Assembly: GCA_021777055.1 (NCBI GenBank)
Contig: JAIQZO010000024.1
Coordinates: 62,001-126,000, forward strand
DNA length: 64,000 bases
Direction of reading: 5' to 3'
Source of the DNA: Candidatus Anammoxibacter sp.
GTDB lineage: Bacteria; Planctomycetota; Brocadiia; Brocadiales; Anammoxibacteraceae
The translations under genes were made by a program, and so were the position numbers. Below are positions 7,471 to 15,896 of this stretch, in pieces. Under the pieces are notes generated by a model that made no database searches, was not told the DNA's origin, and was given only the letters and a program-made list of their open reading frames with translations. Positions within the stretch are counted from its first letter, which is position 1, and each line of letters opens with the position of its first letter.

Positions 7471-10179
7471 ATGTTCTCATTAAATAAAGAAATAGTAAAA
7501 AACCAGATCGCAGATTCAAAAGTTATCTATCGTAGGGGAAAAAACATCTTCAAGCTGGGAAATTACTATTTGAAAGAGGCAGACTTGGAGAAACAATCTT
7601 TTAAATACATTATCGATGGAAACTATGGAGATTATGAAGTTCGTGTTAATTTTAGTAACGACAGCATTAACCATCTCTGCACCTGTCCTTATTACAGCGA
7701 TGGCTGCAAACACACAGTTGCTGTCTGCCTTGATATTATAAGGTATGTAGAGAGGTATAAAGATGAAAAAGAGAAACGGGAATCACCGAAAAGCATTCCA
7801 GACAACGAACTTATGAACTACGATGAGATAAAAGCAGAGGCCTTACGTGACAGACAAAAAAGGGCAAGGAGGGAAAGATTTGAGATTACGCTGGGTGATA
7901 CATACAAAGGTGCACACATTATTAAGAACGAAAAAGGAAAAGAGTATGTGGTAACGATGCATGATCCTATAAATGAAAAAGGGCACTGTACATGTCCTGA
8001 CTTTAACTCAAACAAACTGTGCACATGCAAACACATTATGCATCTTCATCATCACATTAATGCAAAAAAGGAAGCCAAATCAAGGATAGAAAAGGAAAAC
8101 TTCCCATTTGTACACATCTATTGGAACTCTATTGAAGAGAAACCCCGCTGTTTTTATGAAAAAGAGTTACCTGATAACGTACGGGACGAGATAGAGCGAC
8201 TTTTTGACCATGACGGAACTTATTGTAAAGATAGTATCCTTGATGCTTATGATACCCTGGAACGTCTAAAAGAGAAAAAGAGTATAAGGATAGATAAACA
8301 TCTTCTAATGAAAATTGATGAAGCCCTGTTCAAGAAAGAGGTGGAAAACTATGCAAATGAAACGGATATAGACTTCTCTGTTGTTAATGCAACCTTATAC
8401 CCTTATCAGAAAAACGGTGTGCTGTTTGCGCTCTTTAGAAAATCCACATTAATTGCAGATGAGATGGGTTTGGGCAAGACCCTTCAGGCAATCACTATAT
8501 CTCTTCTTAAAAAAAAGATATTTGCGATAGAAAAGGTACTGATTATTTGTCCTGCTTCACTTAAGGAGCAGTGGAAACTGGAAATAGAGCGATTCTCAAC
8601 GGAAGATGTAACCGTTATTGCAGGAAACAAAGAGACCAGGCAGGGAATTTACGAAAGCAATAGAGATTTCTTTAAAATCACCAACTACGAAGCGGTACTG
8701 CGTGACAGTATGGCCATTAGCAGGTTTAATCCGGATCTGATAATACTTGACGAGGCACAGCGTATAAAGAATTACGAAACCAAAACCGCCCAATCCATTA
8801 AGTCTATACCCCACAGACAATCAATAGTCATGACAGGAACACCCCTTGAGAACAAACTTGAAGACCTATATTCGGTAATTCAGTTTGCAAACCCTGGGAT
8901 GTTTACTCCGCTCTGGGAATTTGCGGCAGACCATTTTATTATAAAGAAGGACAAAAAGAACAGAATCTTCGGTTACAGAAACCTGGATGTAATTCATCAA
9001 AAACTTAAGACATTAGTCATAAGGAGAAAAAAGGAAGAGGTACTGGATGACCTCCCGGATCAGGTATCTAACGACTATTATGTACAACTGACACCGGAGC
9101 AGATGGAGATACACCAGGGTTGCTTACGTTCACTTCTACCACTGCTGAACAAGAAATTCCTGACCCCTATTGACGTCCGTCGCATAATGGAACTAATGAC
9201 CGCAATGAGGATGGTTTGCAACTCCACATTTTTAATTGACCGTAAGACCAATCTTTCGCCAAAACTAAAAGAGCTGCAGAGCATAATCACAGATTTGGCC
9301 ATTGAGAATAGGCGCAAAGTTGTAATATTTACAGAATGGACAACCATGACATTTCTAATAGGCAAGGTCCTGTCCGAACTGAACATCCCTTTTGTGGAAT
9401 TCACAGGCAAGATACCGGTTCAGAAACGTCAGGCACTTATTAAGGAATTTAATGAAAATCCAGACTGCAAAGTATTCCTTTCAACTGATGCGGGAGGGGT
9501 AGGATTGAATCTTCAAACCGCGGACTGTGTCATAAACTTCGAATTACCATGGAACCCGGCCAAGCTGAATCAACGAATAGGCCGGGTAATGAGGATAGGG
9601 CAAAAAAGCGGATGCATTAACGTCATAAACCTGATAGCAAAGCAGTCCATAGAAGAGAAGATTATGGCAGGCATACAGATGAAGCAAGAGTTGTTTGACG
9701 GTGTGTTTGACGGCAAGACTGATTCTGTAGAATTCAGCCGCGAAAAAAAGACTGAACTAGTTAATAACATAAGGGCAATGCTTGGCGATGAACCGGAGAT
9801 ACAGGCAAAAGTGTCCGCAGACATAGACGAACTCTCAGAGTCCACACCGCACTTTCTTAATCCGAAGGCCCTTGGCAATGAAGAGATTAATATATCTGGT
9901 GAAGAAGAGAGCGATATCCAGTCTGATGAAGGTGAAAATAACGATATATTTAACGCGGATATAATAGATAATGATAAGCGGAAAGATGACGCAAAACCAC
10001 AACCGGAAAACACACCGGAAAAGATGGAAGAGGTGCTGGAAAATGGAATGAAGTTCTTAAATGGATTAATGTCCATGTCAACTGGCAAGCCATTAATACC
10101 TGATGGACAGGAAAAATCCATAAGTGTAGATAGAAAGACCGGTGAAGTTACCATGAAGTTTAAATTGCCCGGATTTTGA
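7471..10179 (+). CDS. SNF2-family helicase with two SWIM zinc fingers
   Basis: At 902 residues this is a Swi2/Snf2-type ATPase. Two SWIM motifs come first: CTCPYYSDGCKH (about 70-81) and CTCPDFNSNKLCTCKH (about 173-188). The helicase core has DEMGLGKT (about 330-337), DEAQ (427-430), GTPLEN, STDAGGVGLNLQ and QRIGRVMRIGQ (about 701-711). The tail (about 770-902) is acidic and low-complexity, ending in KFKLPGF. Bacterial SWIM-SNF2 proteins (HepA/RapA relatives) remodel nucleoprotein complexes; the specific target is unknown. The ATG at 7471 has aggag 12 bases upstream. The last 249 bp recur at 11135-11383, so the tail has been duplicated. Confidence 0.93.
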   Translation: MFSLNKEIVKNQIADSKVIYRRGKNIFKLGNYYLKEADLEKQSFKYIIDGNYGDYEVRVNFSNDSINHLCTCPYYSDGCKHTVAVCLDIIRYVERYKDEKEKRESPKSIPDNELMNYDEIKAEALRDRQKRARRERFEITLGDTYKGAHIIKNEKGKEYVVTMHDPINEKGHCTCPDFNSNKLCTCKHIMHLHHHINAKKEAKSRIEKENFPFVHIYWNSIEEKPRCFYEKELPDNVRDEIERLFDHDGTYCKDSILDAYDTLERLKEKKSIRIDKHLLMKIDEALFKKEVENYANETDIDFSVVNATLYPYQKNGVLFALFRKSTLIADEMGLGKTLQAITISLLKKKIFAIEKVLIICPASLKEQWKLEIERFSTEDVTVIAGNKETRQGIYESNRDFFKITNYEAVLRDSMAISRFNPDLIILDEAQRIKNYETKTAQSIKSIPHRQSIVMTGTPLENKLEDLYSVIQFANPGMFTPLWEFAADHFIIKKDKKNRIFGYRNLDVIHQKLKTLVIRRKKEEVLDDLPDQVSNDYYVQLTPEQMEIHQGCLRSLLPLLNKKFLTPIDVRRIMELMTAMRMVCNSTFLIDRKTNLSPKLKELQSIITDLAIENRRKVVIFTEWTTMTFLIGKVLSELNIPFVEFTGKIPVQKRQALIKEFNENPDCKVFLSTDAGGVGLNLQTADCVINFELPWNPAKLNQRIGRVMRIGQKSGCINVINLIAKQSIEEKIMAGIQMKQELFDGVFDGKTDSVEFSREKKTELVNNIRAMLGDEPEIQAKVSADIDELSESTPHFLNPKALGNEEINISGEEESDIQSDEGENNDIFNADIIDNDKRKDDAKPQPENTPEKMEEVLENGMKFLNGLMSMSTGKPLIPDGQEKSISVDRKTGEVTMKFKLPGF

Positions 10180-10396
10180 TTAACTATTCTTAGGTGAATA
10201 GGCTGAAGACTGATAGGATGGTTAAGCAATAGAAAACCCATCAATTATTCATAAAATTTTAATGGGTTCGTTTTGCTTTAACCCATCCTACATTTCCTCT
10301 TTTAAGTTTTTAGATGTGTGCCTTTAATCCCCTCTAAAAAGATGGGTGGCGGCGAAGCAGACGGGATGTGTAATAAATACAATGTGCGGCGAATAT

Positions 10397-10458
10397 GGAA
10401 CAAGAAATGTAGAATCATGAAGTCCTTTTTCATTTCGACATTCATGATTCCTTGTTCC
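10397..10458. repeat. Inverted repeat with heptamer-periodic arms
   Basis: ggaacaag (10397-10404) and gaatcatgaa (10412-10421) pair with 10441-10458, leaving a 7-base bulge, exactly one unit. The trinucleotide gaa recurs every 7 bases on the left and ttc every 7 on the right. The remainder of 10180-10600 is spacer with an inverted repeat near 10215-10289 (aggatgg.../...ccatcct). Confidence 0.6.
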
Positions 10459-10559
10459 GTCTTCGATATCTTATAAGGTTAACCTATTTTCCTTTACAAC
10501 CGGATATTTATGTACGTTACCCCCATTAGTATAATCAAAAATCAAATAATTCCCTAGTT

Positions 10560-10592
10560 ATTATATTTAGGGAGGTCCTCCCTAAATATAAT
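10560..10592. terminator. Near-perfect 33-nt palindrome after the DUF4258/DUF2283 pair
   Basis: attatatttagggagg (10560-10575) is exactly reverse-complementary to 10577-10592. It sits 8 bases beyond the stop of the minus-strand DUF2283 gene, as a transcription terminator would. No T-run follows on the minus strand, so an operator role is possible too. Confidence 0.5.
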
Positions 10593-10600
10593 CCTTACCC

Positions 10601-10801
10601 TTATAAAGTCTGAAATTCAATTGATGACAATTCCACTGGAGATGCACGCTGAGACACATTCAAGAATTCTATGCCGACAACTTTGTCGTCTTTATCATAA
10701 TCCAGGATTACTCCCGGCCGAACCTCTTCAGATTCAACTATGCGTTTCTCATCAAAACGGAAATACAGTGTGTCGGTCTCCTTGTCAACCTTAACTCTCA
10801 T
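10601..10801 (-). CDS. DUF2283 family protein (possible antitoxin)
   Basis: The 66-residue product reads MRVKVDKETDTLYFRFDEKR, then EEVRPGVILDYDKDDKVVGIEFLNVSQR. This is the full DUF2283 pattern (D...D.LY.RF......E...GV..DYD..G..VGIE.L..S). It follows a DUF4258 gene with an 11-bp overlap, a pairing seen in many bacteria and suspected to be a toxin-antitoxin module, with DUF2283 usually taken as the antitoxin side. That role is inference. Together with its partner it lies between the SNF2 gene and the duplicated SNF2 tail. Confidence 0.85.
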   Translation of the reverse strand: MRVKVDKETDTLYFRFDEKRIVESEEVRPGVILDYDKDDKVVGIEFLNVSQRASPVELSSIEFQTL

Positions 10802-11048
10802 ATTTTGCCCTCAATCTTCTATCAAAAAATACTGTTATCTCTTTATTAGGATCAACATTAATATTTACAATTACCCTTAACCAACGGTTTTCAAATTCAG
10901 GAATCTTTTTGATATAATGACGTGTCCCATCATTATGATCCTCTATTAGATCAGGATTATTCTTACATCTTTCCACCCATTCTTTACAGATATTACGCTC
11001 TTTCATCATATCTATAAAGTGCTTACTTCTTTTCATAATATTAATCAT
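10791..11048 (-). CDS. DUF4258 family protein (possible toxin)
   Basis: This 85-residue protein has HFIDMMKERNICKEWVERC, DGTRHYIKKIPEFENRWLRVIVN and KEITVFFDRRLRAK, the layout of DUF4258 (H...R...R.I....V......P......G...Y........LRVV......ITVF..). DUF4258 proteins resemble RelE/BrnT-fold small RNases in size and charge and are commonly next to DUF2283. Start choice is open: residues 1 and 5 are both Met. The gene overlaps the downstream partner by 11 bp, which implies translational coupling. Confidence 0.82.
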   Translation of the reverse strand: MINIMKRSKHFIDMMKERNICKEWVERCKNNPDLIEDHNDGTRHYIKKIPEFENRWLRVIVNINVDPNKEITVFFDRRLRAKYES

Positions 11049-11134
11049 ACAAAATTGTCATATGAGTATCAATTTGATATTTATAGATAGCTGATGGGTT
11101 CGCGTAGCTTAACCCATCCTACATTTCTGATCCA

Positions 11135-11383
11135 GGTGAAAATGAAAACATCTTTAACGCAGATATAATAGATAATGATGAGCGGAAAGATGACGCAAAA
11201 CCACAACCGGAAAACACACCGGAAAAGATGGAAGAGGTGCTGGAAAACGGAATGAAATTCTTAAATGGTTTAATGTCCATGTCAACGGGCAAGCCATTAA
11301 TACCGGATGGACAGGAAAAGTCCATAAGTGTGAATAAAAAGACAGGTGAAGTTACCATGAAGTTTAAATTGCCCGGATTTTAA
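11135..11383 (+). pseudogene. Duplicated 3' end of the SNF2 helicase gene
   Basis: This stretch aligns without gaps to 9931-10179, the last 83 codons of the SNF2 gene including its stop, and differs at a small fraction of positions (for example ERKDD for KRKDD, VNKKTGE for VDRKTGE). It has no start codon or ribosome binding site of its own and cannot make a helicase. A shared block (gatgggttcg...aacccatcctacatttc) precedes it at 11092-11127 and also follows the intact gene at 10261-10294. Most changes preserve the reading frame, so the copy may have been under selection until recently, or be young. Confidence 0.85.
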
Positions 11384-12576
11384 TGGTTTTTTGATCAAGA
11401 AATTTATTTCACATAGAAAGCAGACCGCAACACCCGTTAACGCCATAAACGTTTTAAGATTAGTTAGTTATAAAATAGTTTCTCGTAACCTTTTTTGTTA
11501 AATTGTCTCAAGAAAGCGAGCATTGTTCGAACATAAGGAAAAATAATGTATAGGAAAACAAAAAATGACGTTACGAAAATATTTATCAGCACATGCTCTA
11601 TTGCAAGGCAAGAGGTTGAAATCTAAAAAGATTGCGAACGTAATGCAAATAACCGATTTTTTGAATGGCGCGCCTTGCCGCAGAGCTTATAGATACGATC
11701 GAAATGCCAGGCCTGGAGATTCTTAGTCTTCTCTATAAACTCAAACTCAAGAAGACAGATATCGCAATTGTCTTTGACAATCCCTCATTCCTTGCACATT
11801 GGTCAGAAGATGTTGTTGCACCAAAAAATTCATTCCAGTTGACATTTAATGCAGCGGTGACGGAAGAATGGATGCGTCGTCTCGCTGACTTAAAAGTAAC
11901 CAGCTATACCAGACCTCTCAGATGACCAACCTCGGCTGGTAACCACAAAGTAAGCCCCGGTTTTGGAGATCTCGGATTTACCGATCTTGGCAACTTACTT
12001 GTGAAGTGGAGTATTGCAAGTGAGTATTAACATACGTAACTGATTCTTATTTTTGCTAATAGATTAACTTTCAGTCAAAAGTTAATTAATGTCGTTATCA
12101 CTCTATTTTTTATAATGAAGCGTCTCCATTTAACAGAAAACGGTCATGGTAATTATTTTTTAACAAAAATATTACATATATCACAACTTTCACAAAAAAA
12201 ATTTTGAAAAAAGTTTGTAGGGGAATACCTTACAAACTATAAGAAAGTTAAATTGTTATATGTACATATGATACAATAAAACGTTCAGTATCGTTAGGGT
12301 GTAAAGCTTGTAATACAACACCCTACAAGGTGTTTGTACCGTATATATTTTGAATTGAAATGGCATTCTCAGTGTTGTTACAATCTTATATAAATAGGGT
12401 AGCAAGCTGTATTGCCCGTGCCACGTCCAGTTCTTATATTACTTCCCCATTTACATGTTTACCAGAAAGGAGTGGTGGTGTTAAGACTTTTACCAATGGC
12501 ATTGGTATGATTGCGGTGTTCTACGTATGTATATGTTATCTCTAACCTACTGATTTAGTTTAAAGGAAGAAAAATA
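11384..12576. other. Long spacer with a possible gene remnant
   Basis: Nearly 1.2 kb without a gene I can name. The only coding-looking stretch is about 11560-12030, covered in the next entry. From 12030 to 12576 the sequence is very AT-rich. The protease gene promoter should lie in the last 200 bases. Confidence 0.4.
11665..11925 (+). CDS. Hypothetical ORF or decayed gene
   Basis: An 86-codon frame (MARLAAELIDTIEMPGLEIL, then TDIAIVFDNPSFLAHW and AAVTEEWMRRLADL) has more GC-rich, protein-like composition than the spacer around it. It lacks a ribosome binding site. A different frame just upstream (from the ATG near 11564) also looks coding (MTLRKYLSAHALLQGKRLKS), and after the stop a third frame continues with plausible sequence. 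Together this suggests a frameshifted remnant of a longer gene. I do not recognise a family. Confidence 0.25.
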   Translation: MARLAAELIDTIEMPGLEILSLLYKLKLKKTDIAIVFDNPSFLAHWSEDVVAPKNSFQLTFNAAVTEEWMRRLADLKVTSYTRPLR

Positions 12577-13776
12577 ATGATAAAAAAAAACAATAGTATT
12601 ATTTCTGGAACAGGTAGACAAAAACATTTATTTGCATTTTTATTAATATTACTTATATCCATTATTGAAATAAATTTTGCTGATGCGCAATCTAAAGGAC
12701 GTGATATTATAAGAGAGAAGCCAAGTGTTATGGATAAGGCGCTTCCGAATTACGATAATGAACTTAGAGAAATGGGCACAAGATTAAATGACTCTAGTAT
12801 TTCAGACGCAGAAAAGGAGTTTCTACAAGATCAAAGAAAGTCCATTCAAGAAGATTTATACTCTTGGTATGAAGACAATGTTGATCCACTAAAAGAAGAA
12901 GAAGCAATAGAATATCAAGATTTATTGGCTGACGCTTGGGAAAACGGGGCAGGCGATGATAAAGAAGCTATAGAGAAACGAAAATTGGAGTTTCCTATAA
13001 CATCTATTGGATATGATTACATAAACAACTCTCTTGAAGTTACTATAGACCCTATGTTCTTTAGTGAAGAAAATATAAAGAAATACATAGAAAAAATTAG
13101 AGAAATCATAGGAGATGAAATTGATTTAACTATTTCGCCAAAAGGATATGCTGTTCCTGATACATGCACATCACGATTAGGTGATTGTGAACCCTTGGAA
13201 GGGGGCGTGAAATATACGGTAGGTGTACAAGGGTGTACCATAGGGGTCAAGGCTACATTTAATAATGAGGTTGGATTTGTTACTGCTGGTCATTGTTTTG
13301 ACAATAAAATTGGAAAAGATGTAAAACAACCTTATAGCTATAATACCATTGTTGGTACGACAGTAAAAGAAACGTTCTTTAACAATAGTAATTGTGATTG
13401 TGGATTTATAAAGACGACTAGAACTATGAGTGATGAAGTATTTGGTATCACACCAAAGATTACAGGTAAAGGTATTATCAAATGGGGAACTATTGTAGAA
13501 AAATCAGGTGCAATAACTGGGATATCTTGCAGTAGCATTTCTAAAATTAGTATAACGATAATGCACTTGGATGGGACACATATCCGTAGATACGTTGAAT
13601 CTGCTTATCTTAGCGTTTTGGGAGACAGTGGGTCACCAGTAATGGCTACTGGGCTGACTGGTAAAACTTTGCTAATGGGTATACATAGTGCGTACGATAT
13701 AGGTAATGGTAGGAGATATTTCTCTCCACATTTTAAGGTTGAAAGTAACTTTCCAGGTTTACAATGGGGTTTCTAA
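12577..13776 (+). CDS. Secreted chymotrypsin-like serine protease (S1, streptogrisin-like)
   Basis: This 399-residue protein starts with a long signal peptide (hydrophobic 18-33, likely cleavage after ADA-Q near 36-38). A charged, helical pro-region (about 40-190) includes a segment like alpha-lytic-type pro-domains (SIGYDYINNSLEVTI). The catalytic domain carries H239 in FVTAGHC, D274 in NCDCGFI and S351 in LGDSGSPV. The cysteines flanking His (C220/C240) suit a disulfide. Family S1E proteases (streptogrisins, alpha-lytic protease) are exported as zymogens and self-process; this one should act outside the cytoplasm. aaagga precedes the ATG by about 10 bases. Its base composition is more AT-rich than that of core genes nearby, and a recombinase gene follows, hinting at acquisition. 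Confidence 0.85.
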   Translation: MIKKNNSIISGTGRQKHLFAFLLILLISIIEINFADAQSKGRDIIREKPSVMDKALPNYDNELREMGTRLNDSSISDAEKEFLQDQRKSIQEDLYSWYEDNVDPLKEEEAIEYQDLLADAWENGAGDDKEAIEKRKLEFPITSIGYDYINNSLEVTIDPMFFSEENIKKYIEKIREIIGDEIDLTISPKGYAVPDTCTSRLGDCEPLEGGVKYTVGVQGCTIGVKATFNNEVGFVTAGHCFDNKIGKDVKQPYSYNTIVGTTVKETFFNNSNCDCGFIKTTRTMSDEVFGITPKITGKGIIKWGTIVEKSGAITGISCSSISKISITIMHLDGTHIRRYVESAYLSVLGDSGSPVMATGLTGKTLLMGIHSAYDIGNGRRYFSPHFKVESNFPGLQWGF

Positions 13777-13780
13777 AATA

Positions 13781-13828
13781 GGCTAGAGAGATGGGAGGGA
13801 GTGGCTTTCCCTCCACATCTCTTTAGCC
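13781..13828 (+). terminator. Stem-loop after the protease gene
   Basis: ggct, agagatg and gaggga on the left pair with tccctc, catctct and agcc on the right, with small bulges and a short loop around 13801-13806. It starts 5 bases after the stop codon at 13776. It lacks a following T-run, but position and strength favour a terminator. Confidence 0.6.
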
Positions 13829-14051
13829 TCAATCCATAAAAAAACTGTGACCACGCACAGAGGTTGGCAAATGAAACTTAGGTACTGTGCACATTCTAGC
13901 AGAAATATTAGGCATAACTGTGCAGTTATGTTTAATATTTTTTAATTAACTTTGGTACAAAAGTTAATCTTGCACTAAACCCCTCTTTCTCTTTATCAAA
14001 CAACCACTTACGCGAATTTTTCGGGTTTTTTCTTGATTTCGTAATTTATTT

Positions 14052-14092
14052 GAGATTAACTATTACACTTTATAACCATATTAGTTAATCTC
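14052..14092. promoter_or_regulatory. 10-bp inverted repeat directly before the recombinase start
   Basis: gagattaact (14052-14061) and agttaatctc (14083-14092) are perfect inverted repeats 21 bases apart. The second arm touches the GTG at 14094 and covers the place where a ribosome binding site would be. An autorepressor operator, a recombination core site, or a leader hairpin are all possible. Confidence 0.45.
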
Positions 14093-14093
14093 A

Positions 14094-14708
14094 GTGAAAA
14101 TCATGAAAAAAATCAAAAATCCCAATCATCCTAAAAAAGGGTCAACCATCAGAGTTGACCCCATTAAGTACAAAAAGGACATAAAAAGCATTAAGGTTCT
14201 TCTGGCCAACAAACCCATGGACTTGGCACTTTTTACTATTGGCATAAATACAAACTTAAGGGCATCTGACATATTACAAATAAAAGTGAAGCACGTTAAA
14301 AATCTCAAACCCATGGATGAGATCATTATTGCCAAGGAGAAAAAAACGGGAAAACGCAGAAAAATCAATCTTAACAAGGCATGCATTGATGCAATTGGCG
14401 GTTGGCTTACCTCCGACGCCGGAAATAAATTACGTGATAGTGATTTTCTCTTTACTGGGAAAAGAGGTACAGTCATAGGTGTACCGGCTGTAAATTTGAA
14501 GGTAAAGAGATGGTGTGCCGCCGTAAGGCTTAAAGGAAATTATGGATCACACACGTTAAGGAAGACATTCGGCTATCACAAAAGACTGGTAGGGGTGGAC
14601 ATTCCGACCCTCATGGTCTGCTTTAATCACTCAAACCAAAAACAAACACTGGATTATCTCTGCATCCAGCCGGACGAGATCAAAAATGTTTATGAAGGGG
14701 TTATTTGA
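14094..14708 (+). CDS. Tyrosine recombinase, catalytic domain only
   Basis: This 204-residue integrase-type protein has the full catalytic set: R56 in NTNLRASD, a beta-hairpin lysine candidate near K84 (KEKKTGK), H153 and R156 in SHTLRKTFGYH, H179 in CFNHSN and the nucleophile Y188 in TLDYL. The N-terminal SAM-like core-binding domain of XerC/phage integrases is absent, so it resembles short recombinases that act with a partner or on inverted-repeat sites. The start is GTG 14094 or the ATG at 14103. No obvious attachment repeats were identified beyond the 10-bp inverted repeat upstream. It may be the mobility gene of the 11.4-17.5 kb accessory stretch. Confidence 0.85.
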   Translation: MKIMKKIKNPNHPKKGSTIRVDPIKYKKDIKSIKVLLANKPMDLALFTIGINTNLRASDILQIKVKHVKNLKPMDEIIIAKEKKTGKRRKINLNKACIDAIGGWLTSDAGNKLRDSDFLFTGKRGTVIGVPAVNLKVKRWCAAVRLKGNYGSHTLRKTFGYHKRLVGVDIPTLMVCFNHSNQKQTLDYLCIQPDEIKNVYEGVI

Positions 14709-14789
14709 AAGTGTGTATTAGGGCATTTTAAAATAAAATCTGGTAGCCATAACTGTTTTTCAAATTAATTTTTCAGGCTATTAGAGTAT

Positions 14790-15641
14790 ATGGAGACATC
14801 GGCGATGAAAGAGGTGAATGTTAAAAGCTGGGAGGAATTTGAAGATAGCATTAAAGAAATCAAGAAGGATAAAAAAACTGACCAGAAAAAAACAGGCAGG
14901 TACTTTTCAGATTTCCTTTTTCGCGGACAGGCAAATGAAGAATGGAAACTTCGTGCTACGCTGGAACGCGATGAAGATAATTCACTTGGTTTAATTGATT
15001 ATTTCGTAACAATATCCTCAATTAAAGATCAAATAGAAACGTTTACAAGAAAAAGCTGGAAAATATTTTCATATGAAGAGTATAGGGAATGGCTTCGTAA
15101 GCAAGACGGACTTTTAGATCATAGATTTCCTGGTGCCGCATATTATATATTTTTACGACATCATGGTTTTCCTTCACCACTCTTAGATTGGACCCGTTCA
15201 CAATACATTGCAGCACATTTTGCCTTTAGTAATATTGAAGAAAACATAAAATACGTTTCTATTTTTGTGTATTTAGAATTTGTAGGACAAGGCAAGCATT
15301 ATGAAAGTGATAAACCATGTATTAACGTTATAAGTCCGCAATATAGAACCCATGAAAGGCATTTTTTACAGCAAAGTGAATATACATATTGTGTAAAATG
15401 TGCTGGTAGTATTGACAAAGAAACATCTTTGTATTTCGCAAACCATGAAGAGGTTTTCGACAAAGAAGAAAACCATCAGAATGTACTTTATAAGTTCAAC
15501 ATCCCTACGAAAGAAAGGGCAAAAGTTTTAAACTTTCTGGATAGCGTAAATATCCACTCTTTTTCCCTTTTCGGCTCTACTGAAAGTCTAATGCAAACTC
15601 TTGCTTTGCAACAATTTTATTTACGAAAAATAAGAGACTAA
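14790..15641 (+). CDS. FRG domain-containing protein
   Basis: The 283-residue protein has the domain's hallmark FLFRGQANEEWKL (FRGQ at 44-47) and later LRHHGFPSPLLDWTRSQYIA and AAHFAFS, the conserved H.G.PT.LLDWT...AA.FA core. FRG domains are found alone or fused to effector domains and are frequent in defence islands and mobile regions; their biochemical activity is not established. No membrane segment or extra known domain is evident. It starts at ATG 14790 (a second ATG is six codons in) and lies 81 bp after the recombinase on the same strand, so the two may be acquired together. Confidence 0.85.
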   Translation: METSAMKEVNVKSWEEFEDSIKEIKKDKKTDQKKTGRYFSDFLFRGQANEEWKLRATLERDEDNSLGLIDYFVTISSIKDQIETFTRKSWKIFSYEEYREWLRKQDGLLDHRFPGAAYYIFLRHHGFPSPLLDWTRSQYIAAHFAFSNIEENIKYVSIFVYLEFVGQGKHYESDKPCINVISPQYRTHERHFLQQSEYTYCVKCAGSIDKETSLYFANHEEVFDKEENHQNVLYKFNIPTKERAKVLNFLDSVNIHSFSLFGSTESLMQTLALQQFYLRKIRD

Positions 15642-15804
15642 GTAGATTTAGATGTATGATATCCATTAAACCACTTTCCCATTGTCATACCAAAAATCAA
15701 CTTCTCTCTTTGAAACCGTTTACTAGAGTTCTGTTTCAAAAACAAAGGAATTATTGCCTATTTTAGCTGATTTTTACCATATATGGGGTGTTTTGGAGGG
15801 GAAT

Positions 15805-15833
15805 TTGAAACAGAATTAGTAATTCTGTTTCAA
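15805..15833. terminator. Perfect 29-nt palindrome between convergent genes
   Basis: ttgaaacagaatta (15805-15818) and its exact reverse complement (15820-15833) flank a single base. Another half-site (ttctgtttcaa) lies at 15727-15737. The location between the convergent ends of the FRG gene and the 15897 gene favours a bidirectional terminator; an operator is the alternative. Confidence 0.5.
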
Positions 15834-15896
15834 TACAGTTTATACGATTGCAAATTATAGGTGAAAATATTTAACAAGGTAAATAGTTAGAAGATT

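Noticed and set aside
12360-12545. 61-codon frame before the protease gene
   Set aside because: No ribosome binding site, no protein-like pattern, and it ends just before a gene with a clear start; probably chance.
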